Origin: Hemicentrotus pulcherrimus
Taxonomy: Eukaryota > Echinodermata > Echinoidea > Camarodonta > Strongylocentrotidae
Length of the DNA: 31,085 nt
Direction of reading: 5' to 3'
NCBI GenBank assembly: GCA_003118195.1
Contig: BEXV01001855.1
Span: 2,322-33,406, forward strand
Below are positions 1 to 12,100 of the stretch, one piece after another. The notes below the pieces were generated by a model. The model made no database searches. It worked only from the letters and a program-made list of their open reading frames with translations, and was not told the DNA's origin. The first letter of the stretch is position 1. Each line of letters opens with the position of its first letter. Position numbers and translations under genes: made by a program.

Positions 1-1181
1 TGTGAATACCGCGCATTGATAAGCAACTCTCTCCTGACGTCGATTATCGATTGCATCGATAGAGAACAGAGAGTTGTTGCACCATTCAGGAGGACATCGC
101 GCAGTTCGTAAAACTATATTTGATGGTCTGCAAGTAGTGCTAGTTAAGTGATGTAGGTTAGTCCATTTTGTAGTTTGGATGCTTAACCCTGTGTATTTTT
201 TTTGGCGGTGGTCGGGGTGTTCTCTTCGGTTCCGTATCAGCCTACGGGTCATATCCGCCTAGGGTATTAACGTTTTGTATCTTCTTATTATGAAATAGAT
301 TACTTTAGAAGTAAGAAAACCCAACAAGATTTTTTTTTTTTTAAATAGGCCATCTATCTATTAATCAATGCTAGTCATGAACATGCAAAAGAAATGAGCT
401 TTGTGTATTCATCCTTGAAGGTAAAATATGAAGTACGCGAAAACTGAAATCCATCTTAACCCCCATCTTATTCAGTGAACGTACTTACATAATTTGTTAA
501 TGAATATACCATCATTTATAAGGTAGTTTCCATTGTCATTTATGCATCTTACCCGTGCGATCGCCGAAAATTTGTCCATCAGTAACTTCAATTTCCTGTT
601 GCTACTGATTGTCAAGGCAATCTATTCATTTTATTTTTTTAAATGTTAACCTTGATTTGCTTCTAAGAAACAAAATCTACGTTATAGCATAACCAGCGAC
701 AATGCCACCAGTCTTCAGGGGATTCAGCTGTCTATTAGATGGTCAAGATTCGAGTAAGCAGGTTGACCAGGTCGGGAGGGGATAAACCCCTTTCTTGGGA
801 AAATGTTGCATTTTTAAGTGAAAAAAGACGCACATTTATTACTTTCACCGTCTAATTTCCAGTTTGTCTCCTATCTTTCACAACTATCTCCATTGTTTTT
901 TCTTCTCTGCTGTACACTGCATCAAGGACGCAAATCGGATTACCCGAAGCAATTTTCGATGATCGTTTAATGCACCTCTTAGAACAGATCATGATAAAGA
1001 AATACAATCGCGTTGTCCCCAGGACCCCACTTCACTCATTCACATTATAGCGTAATCTCTGAAGAGCATTTCTGATGTCATCTCACGTTCCTTAGTCAAT
1101 TTCCTTCTTCTATCCCCTCGCTCTCACGTTTTTTTTTGTTACAATTCGATTGGAGCCCCACCTCCGTAGCTACGCCGCACC

Positions 1182-1717
1182 GCTACCCGACGGCGAACCC
1201 GGGATGAATCTGTCTTTGTTGAGAAGACGGCGGTCCTATTTTTAATCCGTTACCATGGCAAAACTTGACGTAAATGTCTACACACACATTTACGTTTCAT
1301 ACAAATCTCCGAATAATATTGACATTTTATTGGACACAATATTACATAGTCAATTGCAGACAGACAGACTCATACGATCCATAATAAAATTCACTTCGGT
1401 TAAAATTCGTTTTATACGATGATTTGATTTATTGTACATACTGGTATTAAACGGTTACACAGCGGTTGATGTGAACGGTAAAATCATGTTAGTGTTTGAT
1501 TAATTATGGCAGCACGGGTTATACCTGTCACATTCTTTTCAATTTATGAATAACGTTACCGACTGATTACAATACTGATTACAATGTTGTAATTTTGTAT
1601 TATATTTACCATGAAATCATTAAAGAAAGTGGACACTCGTTATTATCAATTTTGTATTTGTATTTACAGTCAATAAAATACTGTACCAACAGCAATTAAG
1701 ATCCAATTATGAACTAG
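1182..1717 (+). repeat. Left copy of near-identical tandem duplication at an N
   Basis: From gctacccgacggcgaacc to gaactag, this block is repeated directly after the N at 1718 with only one mismatch and one indel seen (near 1645 versus 2183). Confidence 0.9.
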
Positions 1718-1718
1718 N

Positions 1719-2255
1719 GCTACCCGACGGCGAACCCGGGATGAATCTGTCTTTGTTGAGAAGACGGCGGTCCTATTTTTAATCCGTTACCATGGCAAAA
1801 CTTGACGTAAATGTCTACACACACATTTACGTTTCATACAAATCTCCGAATAATATTGACATTTTATTGGACACAATATTACATAGTCAATTGCAGACAG
1901 ACAGACTCATACGATCCATAATAAAATTCACTTCGGTTAAAATTCGTTTTATACGATGATTTGATTTATTGTACATACTGGTATTAAACGGTTACACAGC
2001 GGTTGATGTGAACGGTAAAATCATGTTAGTGTTTGATTAATTATGGCAGCACGGGTTATACCTGTCACATTCTTTTCAATTTATGAATAACGTTACCGAC
2101 TGATTACAATACTGATTACAATGTTGTAATTTTGTATTATATTTACCATGAAATCATTAAAGAAAGTGGACACTCGTTATTATTCATTTTTGTATTTGTA
2201 TTTACAGTCAATAAAATACTGTACCAACAGCAATTAAGATCCAATTATGAACTAG
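1719..2255 (+). repeat. Right copy of near-identical tandem duplication at an N
   Basis: It starts at the base after the N and ends exactly where the left copy ends (gaactag), after which unique sequence resumes. This is what is expected if two overlapping contigs were abutted instead of merged. Confidence 0.9.
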
Positions 2256-2547
2256 TATCATGCTTGGCAGGGCACATCCATTTAACTTTTAGAATATGTT
2301 TTATGAAGACATTCAATAAAAAGAGCAACTACCCATTCAAATGTACATTGGTTCGGTAAGGCATTCTTGACTTGTTCAACAATGAAAACAAAAAATGAGA
2401 AACAAAGACAAAGATTGAGCTCTAAATGCCAAATGAAGTCTCATGATTGATCTGTTTTTATTTTGATAAATGAACTTGAAAAGTTTATACAAAATAGTTA
2501 TTTGAAATAGTGTCCATTTTACTGTTGCTGAATGTGAATGTATCACC

Positions 2548-2815
2548 ATCTACCTTCGGCAAACGCAGGCGCGGCTCTAGAAGAATTTGTTTTGGGGGTG
2601 GGGGCCTTGGGGGATCTTTCAATCATTGTCTACCTCTAACTTCGCTTATATTAATTTTGAACCGAGAATTTTCGGTATTTTTTTCTTCTTTTCTTGGGGG
2701 GGGGAACTTTGTTTAAACTGAAATCATTATATATATCTACATCCACCTTCGACAAACTCATGCGCGTTTCTGGAAAAAAAATTGTAGTTGGGGGAGGGGG
2801 AAGGAGGGGGCGGGA
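2548..2815. repeat. Two diverged G-rich repeat units
   Basis: Similar sequences start at 2548 (atctaccttcggcaaacgca) and 2741 (atccaccttcgacaaactca), about 193 bases apart. Each is followed by a G-rich tract (about 2593-2612 and 2789-2813), with another G run near 2696-2704. It looks like a dispersed repeat present twice. Confidence 0.6.
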
Positions 2816-3044
2816 AAATCTTGTATTCAATTTTTTCATGTGCCTCGCTTAAGTTCATACATGATAAAAACATTATGTAGGGGGCTTGAAGGGTTTTTAT
2901 TTTTATTAGGGGAGCTCGAGCTTGAGCTTCTAGAATCGCCATTGGACAAACCGTTCGATGAATGTTTAAAATGAAACAGAACATAAATGAACTAATCAAA
3001 TCGAATCAAATCAACCCCTCCCCCCTCTCTCTCTCCCTCTTTAG

Positions 3045-3165
3045 GGTGAACAACATCCTTGTGCCGACAACCCATGTAATGAAGGGAACCTTTGTATCGA
3101 GGAATGCGTACCCAATGGATTCACCTGTGAATGCCCAGAAGGATTAATGGGCACTTTTTGTGACG
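3045..3165 (+). CDS. Exon: EGF-like domain
   Basis: The acceptor follows a CT-rich tract (ag at 3043-3044) and the donor is gtgag at 3166. The frame gives CADNPC, then C, C, CEC and a final C with eight residues between C5 and C6, which is the EGF six-Cys pattern. An extra Cys (ECV, residue 21) makes seven. The exon begins in phase 0 and ends in phase 1, unlike the symmetric 1-1 exons usual for EGF modules. It is the first recognisable exon of the gene in the window. Confidence 0.85.
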
Positions 3166-6100
3166 GTGAGATTTATTTATTTATTCATTTTAACATTAAT
3201 CTTTTTGAAAAATCTAACTCAATAATCAATCAATAGTCAATATTTCATTTCTGTTTGCATGCTAATGTTTTGTAAAAAACATGTGAATTAAATGAAGGTT
3301 TCCTAATTACTATAAAATACATTTGATCGATTGATCACTTTGAATCAATTATTATCCTACCAATTTAACAGTCAATTACCTAATCAATTTATTATTCCAT
3401 TATCAATCAATCAATACACATCTCAATAAATAGCAATCTGTCATCACACAGAATGATGATACGCAATCCGTCAATCAATGAATTATTCCTTATCAGCCGA
3501 TCAATCAATGAATTATTCATTATCAGTCGATCAATCAATCAGTCAGTCACCTATTCCGTAGGAATCATTCAGGGTGACAAGCCGTCAATCAATCGGGCCA
3601 TGAACAAGCTAACCAACAAAAGGTTGGACTTGTGAACGCCTTGAAATACTCATGGGGACTTCTTTTTGATGATAGGAAGATTCTTACTTCAGCTTTTTTA
3701 AAATTAACTGATCAATTTTCAATCAAATAGTCAATCACTAATGCATTCATCTAGTCTTTAGTCTACCGGATGGGGTAAGATTTGAGGGGTAGACAATCAA
3801 TCAATCAATCAATCGTTTGCCCAGCCCACCCATCAACCAGTTTCTCCGTCACCCAATTATTACCCAATCAACGAATCAGCTAACAAACCAATAAACCATT
3901 AATTTATTTATTTATCCAATCAACCAACTAAAAAAAAAAAAAAAAAAACTTAATATCTATGAATTCAGTAAATCAGATATGTTTTGATATTAGTGAATTA
4001 CCCTTTTAACCTGCAGCTCTCGCTCCTGTGAATGGTGGCTTCACGTCATGGGGTGACTATTCGGAGTGTTCAGACAGCTGTCGTCAAACGAGATACAGGA
4101 ACTGCACCAATCCCAGAGTGGTTGCCAGAGGAAGGGACTGCGTAGGACCCAACACTGGAGTCAGAGATTGTGGTGTCCCATGTACAAGTAAATATATCCC
4201 TTTAAAAAATGTGTTAAAGCCTATCTGCACTAGTTTGGCCAGGAGGGATTAGAGTTAGACCTCCATGCATGGTCACTGACAGATGGTTATCTCCTTGAGC
4301 GGGCAGGTCGCATGAAACTTTCAAAAACAATTTTTGAGTCCTAGTCTGCCCCTTAAAGTTTCAAATGAGTTTTCTGTCAAAGACAATTTTAATGTAGGAA
4401 AATATTGAAATATGCTCTCAATTAACATAAGAAAAAGGGGACCATGATGGACCAATGGTCACCGATAAGGCATTGTTTGTTATATAGAGGGCGCAAGTAG
4501 CTATAAGTAGTGCAGTTGGGCTTTAAACTCACATAGGAATTGGTGAACGAGTACATTTTGTTTGAAAAAGCCAGAGATTAAAGTGTTACCACCATAAGTT
4601 TTGGCTGAGCGTTTTTCATAACCTTCGCGTAAAATATATCAACCCAATATCGTAAGTTACATGTATTTTCAGGTCAAAAAAGATCTTTGAAATGCAATGA
4701 CTGAGGAGAGCGAATGCTTGATAATAGTCACAAAGGTGATCAATGAAAGTAAAAACCGATATCAAGAGACTGTACTAATTATGTTTGATAGAATCGCATG
4801 CTTCCAAAGGATCTTCCGAATATCCAGAATGTCAGTTGGAAAAAACATGTCATAGCTATGGAATGTTTGATGATGTAACCAAATCTGCAAGTATTCTAAA
4901 CCAGAGCTAGGATTCACAAAGAGAGTTTTGATTTTTCATCCTTTATAAAATATAAATTTAAATTAAAATTATCTCTCTGTTCAGTTTTCCCCAACATCAA
5001 CTGTGTTTCGACGTCGGACTTCACAAATGATTATAACGCAGTGGAACTAGACGACCACGACCAGATGACTCTAGGAGGCTGCATGGCGACATGTCGGGAA
5101 CTGGGCTACAGGTTTGCGGGTAAGTAACACGTGCAGGGATGTAGCCGGGGNGGTAACTGTCTTTTTTTTGCGGGGGGGACTTTTTTGTTGGGGGAGGGGG
5201 AACGACTCTCTTTTGTCCTCGGCCTCAATAGTATCAAATGTTCATGTTAATTTTTGGGTAAGGTTAGCACCCCTCCTCATAAGCGGACCCAATAACGATG
5301 AAGGTTTACATAATATCGGTATAGGGGAAACAAAGATTGCAGATTAATTTCACTGATATAAGGATAAATGACTTTGTCCATTTGCACCAGAAAGATTGCC
5401 CAGCTACATGTAGGTTTTAACTCAACGGAATACCTTTCGCGACATGAAAATTAGCAGATTAATGTGTATCTAGCTAACTAAGTATAATCGTGCCTTTTTT
5501 CATATTGAATTTGATGAAATACACACGTCTCCACGAAAAATATTTCCAAATCTGTGAAATATTTGACCTTCATTTTTTTTAAAAGTCACTCACCCGCCAT
5601 GTAGGCCTACTGTAGAACAAAACACCATACATATTGCCCTTTTTCTACATGGAATTGATTGTTCTAAAGTACATTTACCTTTAGATAAACTGTCGACTAT
5701 CAATCTTCACTTATATCCTTATCATAATTCATAATGTCCGCCTTCTTTCAGGTGTATCTGGGAGCAAATGTCATTGCACACGAAACATGGTCACGACACA
5801 CTTGGATGATTTTAGTGCATCATGGGAATGTGATACGCCGTGCCCTGGATCATCAGGAAGCGCCAATCATACATGCGGAGGCGATGGCCATGTCTCTGTC
5901 TATGCAACAGGTAGGGCCAAGCTACAGGTCTATTTGATGATGAATTGATGATGATGATAATTATATGAAGAGTTTAATTCCAAAAGGAGCTAAATGCATT
6001 TTTGTAACTTCAGGGGGAAAAAATATATATATTCCAGATTTTGTACAGGCGTCTATGAAAGAGTGATATTAGAAGGTGCATTTTTTCATAATTGCTCTCA

Positions 6101-9100
6101 AAATTAAGGTTAATAACTTTGTTGAAAGACTTAAAGGGATAGTTGAGTTCTGTTGCAGAGGGCGCTACACAAAATAATTTTGTTGTGAGATAGTGAAAAA
6201 CTGAGTGTCAAGTTTGAAAGAACATACAATTTAAATGACAAAATCATCTTTGTTTGATCAAAATCGGTTCAGAGACGGCTGAAATATCCATAAATCGTTA
6301 TATTGAATAAAAAGATTTCTAATACTTTTGTATATACCACCACAATTATTAGATAATCTGAAAAATCTAAATAGCGCCTTTTACGTCGTATTTCTGCCAA
6401 TGCCAATGTTGGCTTTTTTGTTGGCCCATGTATTGTTGTTTTTAATTAAATAATTAATTAACGGTAATTTTTTTTTTTAAAGTGGAGCTCAATTGGTATG
6501 ATCGTATTGGTTAAATTTCACACATTTTGTGGGTCTAAAATTACCTTCAAACAATTTTAGGTTCTAAAAGGGCACTAGACATGTCATTGATAAGAATAAG
6601 AGCAATAACCATGCACTTGAAGGCATTTGCGGTCTGAAAACAATGTTCTGACATCAATATCCCAATTTTCATCGAAAGTAGATTTAGCTCCTTTTGGAAT
6701 TAAACTATTGTTTTTACCATTTGAATGAAACAAACAGGTCCCAAAACCTCAATTTTATTATTCTTAAATACAAAGATTTGTTCTAACATTATGAAAGGGA
6801 AGACCAACTCTTAATGCAGTGTTGAACCTTCGGGTTGCCCTACATTTCTGCACTAAACGACGCAATTGTCACTATTTCAAATGTTGACAGTTGGTTTCTG
6901 TAAGACAATCGCAAATCGATCGAATTAAGGTTACCCACAATGATAATGATGGTGGGTGTGTATACATGTACGTTCATTGACGCCCTGGTTATCAAAATTG
7001 AATGAAATGACAGAGAGCCGCCATAGGGTACCTTCATGAGAAATATGGTAATTGAAGTAAACAATCGGTATGATATTCCGTCACATTCCGCATTCTCAAA
7101 CTTTGCGTTATTCAGAATGTAGTAGGCTCATAATAAACGCATCTAAGTTTGAAAAACAAACCTACAGTTTGGAAGTTAACGAAATAAGTACATTGATGAT
7201 GACTTAACCACGGTTAATACGTTTTCATAACAAAATTGTTTTCAAATGAACATGACCTCAGATAGGCCTTAATAAGGCCTCGATCAAGCACGCCCGCCAC
7301 TGTTCCAGAGCTACGTTACGCCTATAATTAGAATACATGTATTCACATTTTAGACGTGAACAATTTAATGTTATCATTTTAAATTATCCTTCCATTGAGA
7401 ACGAATAGAAAAGAATCCACACCAATCAGTCAGAGAAAATACAAAATCTGATTCTATTAAATCGAGGACACTCTTGCGACTGATCGTCACAATTCGCAGC
7501 CGATCGGGCGATGATAATCAAATAACAACATGGATATTTTTGTTATGCAGGATCCAACTATCGCGGATGTTACCGTGGGAGGCCAAAGAACAGTGTGGTC
7601 GTCATCGAGCCCGCTGATCCCACAACGATGGGGATGACGACCACGGTAGTAATGACCACGGACGCGGACAAAGCAACAACTTTGAACAGGGAAACGACCG
7701 TAAACGAAGCGACGACGACTGCTGGAGGTAATCAAGGGAGTAACGATTGAGGGGAATTACTTGGAAGTATGCCCCTTTCCCTAGCGCAACCAAGATGACT
7801 CCTATAATACATGTAGTGTTTATGCTAGTTCTAGAACTTAGCAACTTAGTAACATTCCAGCAATGTGTAAAAAGGGAATTTGCAAAATGAAATGAAGTAA
7901 ATTATATGACACCGAAAAAGTATATAATCGCATAAATTTGTATACGTTCTTTTGCCAAATTTAAGATTACAAGTAAAGCCAAAGAGCGACTTTAATTTTA
8001 TTACAATAAACGAGAAAAGGAACTACTTTCGAAAAAGCAAGCATCGCAATATCGCATCATCCTGAAGAATATAAATCATGTGCATCTATTTATTGTATCA
8101 ATATTATGTTTTTATCGAGAAATTGTTAACTTAAAGAAGGATGTAAAAGATAGCATTATATTAATATTGATGTATTTTTTCTTCTATTCCCTATTTAACA
8201 CGTTCGTGAAGACTTTCAAGAAAATCACCCAAACCCCTAATAACAGTCGTGTGCGTCACCTAAAATGTGCGAACATGAACACGTCGTACTACACAATACG
8301 AACAAGATTTCTGCAGGCAATACAATGGGGGCATTGGAATTGACCTTAAAGGCCCCATGACATCGAAACACAAGTGTATTCCTGTTGGTGTGCAGTCCTG
8401 CATACATATCATATTTTGATATGCAAACTTCTGAATTTGTTTCATAGATTTTAAAATATTTTTTCGAAATATTTGTTTTTCAAAATTGCTAAGCTCCACC
8501 CCAAAAACCTCCTTTTGTGACATCATCTGTCAGTCATCAATGAGCTAACTTGAGAAAGTGGTATGTATCTTTGCCGAAGTCGACCACCTGGTACAATACG
8601 TAATACAGTAGCAACATATGTTGCTATTGTTTTTGGTATTGTAACAGGTGGTCGACTTTGGAAAAATTACATGCCACTCTCTCAAGTTAGCTCATTGATG
8701 ACTGACAGATGATGTCACAAGGGGAATGAGATCTGGATGTTTTTTGGGTGGAGCTTAGCAAGTTTGAAAAACAAATATTTCGAAAAATATGAAAAAAATC
8801 TATGAAAAAAATAAGAAGTTAACATATCAAAATATGAGATGTATATGCAGGACTACACACCAGCAGGAATACACTTGTATTTCGATTTCATTGGCCCTTT
8901 AAGTTCATTTCTTGAAAGTCTCTTTGATCGTGTTAATTTACACGTCAGCTTGTCTCCAAAAGAAACATTTCACATTTTATGTTTCTTGCAAGTTTTATAG
9001 TAAATCGTTTAGGCAAGGTGTAAAGAGTTTGGGGGAAAATGTTATCTGAATTATATAACATTAAACATTCAACTATTGTATTTATGATTTTGTTTCTTCT

Positions 9101-12100
9101 ACAGAGGCTGGAACAACCAGTGGGCCGGTTGGTGGAGCAACTGGAAACGGGACTATTGCGGCGGGATCGACAGGTAAAAGTCAAAATGTAAAGATGAATA
9201 ATAACAAAGCTTCATGACATGTACAAATTGAGTCTTCATTTGTTAACGACTGGTTTTAAGGTGAAGGATAAATAGAAAACAGATCTGGGTCCCGTCTTAT
9301 AAAGAGTTGATGGTTATATCGCAGGCTAATTGGAAGTATGACTATAAGACTAGAGATAGGGGATTGCAAACTTATGTTTTTTAGAGGGCTTGCGATTGAT
9401 TTGGATCAAAAGGCGACTTATATATTGAAGACGGTGCCGGCCAGGATGTAGTTTGAGAAAAGGAATGGGAAGTGACATATCTAGAACTCGAAAAGAAAAC
9501 AATGAATAAGATTTACGCCAAGTCGTCAACCCAACATTTTCGCAATGGGCTGCACGAGGAACCACCTTCAATAAGTAAAATTACTGCAAATGGTAATGGG
9601 GAAAGGAAAAACGGGAAGGACCTATATTTCGATAGAAAACTCCTGGATTTTCCAAAGATGTAAGAAAATATAGACTTTAAGAAAAAAAAAATGAAATCTT
9701 AAAAATTGTTTTTGCAGTACCATTAAAGGCTGCTCACCAAAAAGAGTATCTCACATGCACCTTCGTTACAGAAAACATTTAAAGTGCTTGTCAATGAAAC
9801 AACAAAAAATATATCTATCCCAAACAGGAGGCAATGGTACGACCGGAGGCAATGGTACGACCGGAGCCGATGGTGATGAGACCACCACCACCGTTGGCAA
9901 CGCTGGAACCACAGAACAATCGGGTACCACGGAACCACCGACTACCAACGCCCCGCCGACAACCGCCGAACCAACCACGACTGAAGGCGTCACCACGCCC
10001 TTCGTCACCACTGTCATCCCCTACCCTGGTATCACCGTCAATGAATGCGTGGGCGAGTGCGACGTACTCGGTTTTATGTACGCCTCCCTCTACAATGGTT
10101 CATACTGTATCTGCCATAACTCGATGGCCGACCTGGAAGTTGAGTATGATGATGAGGCAAACTGCGACATCGAGTGCAAAGGTGGGAATGACTACGGAGG
10201 CGGGCTAATCTGCGGCGGCGAAGGATATGTATCAGTCTACCAGGGTAATCTCTTAGGTATGTAACCATAGTAACCGCAAAATATTAATGTTTTGTGTTTA
10301 TTGAATTAAGCATAATTATACGTACAAAATGTCATATAAATATCGCCTTATCTGTACCGTGAAGCTTTTTCTACAAAGAAAAACAAGCAGCTACAGTAAT
10401 TGATTCTGAGGTTGATTTTTTTGTTATGATCGTCATAATCTACGAACGGTATTTGGGGTATATACACCCTCACCTTATTTGAAAACAAATTTATCCCCAA
10501 AGTTACAAATAACGGATGGCACAGTCCATGTCCAAAGGCATGGTATTTCTTCATGATCTTCATGTGAAACTAAATCATGCCCGTCAGTGAGTGACAATGA
10601 AACTGATGATATACTTTCAATCTTTAGCCCCACTAAATAATAGTAGGCCTACACTTTAATGAACGAAAAATACCTATAGAAAAGGCTTTGGAATAGTACA
10701 GCGATGCCAATAGTCCTTAGTGGTTCTAATCTTTGCATTTCTTCAACATAATAGACACGACAACATGGACCGACTGGTTCAACGGCGACTCTCCCGCCAG
10801 TGACGGAGCCGATGCAGAGACTCCAGAAGACTTCAGAGCAGCGAAACCCTGGGTGTGCGACAACCCCATCGACATCCAGTGCAAGACAACAGACGATCTT
10901 CGCTACGACGAAACGGACGACGTTCTGGCCGTATCATGCACCTTGCAAGGCGGGATCAACTGCACAAAGGTATGCTTCCGGGTAGACAAAACAAAATGCC
11001 CGACTAGTTGTAGGAGTTTTATAATATCTTTTGGATTTTGAGGATCCTCTAAGTGAATTGGGTGGAACCAAACGTAGTCTCAGTGGAACAAAAAAAAAAG
11101 ACTGATTTGTTCCCGGTCTATATGCTTACAGACTTCTAAGGTAATAGAGGAGCTGGGTCGTCAGTATTTAGAGAGGAGGGTTTGTGTCTATTTGCTTGTT
11201 GGCAATTTTTCGACAAGCTTGTCGCCAAATTTGGTCTTCATTGATATTCAAAGGAGTCTTCCCCACGACCATGAGGCAGAGAAACTTTCGGATGGGTCGA
11301 TGGCCAAATGGTATAACAGATTTACAAAACAACCAAGAAAAAAGAAAAGAAAATAGGTCTATAAGGATCTCTGACTAAAAACGTGAAGAGCGACATGAAC
11401 CTTATAGCTTTTGACAAACCTCAATCATTTTTATTGGAGATTCTTTTTCCTTGAGGGAATTTATTCAAATACTGCTGATCCTAGAATTTCACTTATATGA
11501 TATAAATAGCTAGACAATACGAATGTGGTTTCCAAGTGGATGGTTAGCCTAGAAGTTTTGCCTTGCTATGTTGGAGTGATTGGGAATAGAGAGGGAAGCT
11601 CAAGAGTGTGCCGACAAAAATACTTATTTATTTTACAATAGAACAAAAAATGTGAGGATAGAATATTAAATAGGCTAAGCAATAGTTAGATATCGAATTC
11701 TAAGACATTGCCCTTTACCGTTGATTTTATTTAATGTTCAACCTATCTTCTTAATGGGCAATGCCGCTCAGAGTACATTGTGCCGACGAATTAAACAGAA
11801 ACAGTATCAGTAAAGATACCAATTTGCCGGCAGAACATGAAATGGACCCACAAAAAGTCCTCAGAAAGTCTAAAAATACATTGTGTAATTATGGAGCTTG
11901 CCACTTCGCTTCCTTTCCTTTCACTCTGCTAACATCATTGTATTCGAATCTACATTAACTCCACCAGGAGGATCAGACCATATACTTCAACGTGACAGTC
12001 AACGTCACCAACTATGACGTCTACGACATCAACGTTACCAACCAGATACAGCAATACGGCTGCTCACTCTACGGCGTCGCTGCCAACGGGAGCCTGGTCT

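Larger units (their letters stand above)
1..3044. other. Region upstream of the first recognisable exon
   Basis: No exon could be supported here on either strand: the short open frames have no recognisable domain and no signal peptide. The region contains the 536-base assembly duplication and two G-rich repeat units, listed separately. First exons of the modular gene may lie here or outside the window. Confidence 0.5.

Noticed and set aside
683..760. Possible first exon starting atgccaccagtcttcagg
   Set aside because: Its peptide is not signal-like and the splice donor is weak; it cannot be linked to the phase-0 acceptor at 3045 with any confidence.
2132..2359. 75-aa open frame next to the duplicated block
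   Set aside because: No domain or splice context; its first part is also present, broken, in the other duplicate copy.
3447..3820. CRISPR-like regular tcaatcaa repeats
   Set aside because: The period is four bases with no unique spacers; it is a degenerate simple repeat in a eukaryotic intron.
9766..10268. Antisense and alternative-frame open frames over the Thr-rich exon (83, 124 and 64 aa)
   Set aside because: They are shadows of the GC-rich repetitive coding exon; only the frame with WSC motifs joins neighbouring exons.
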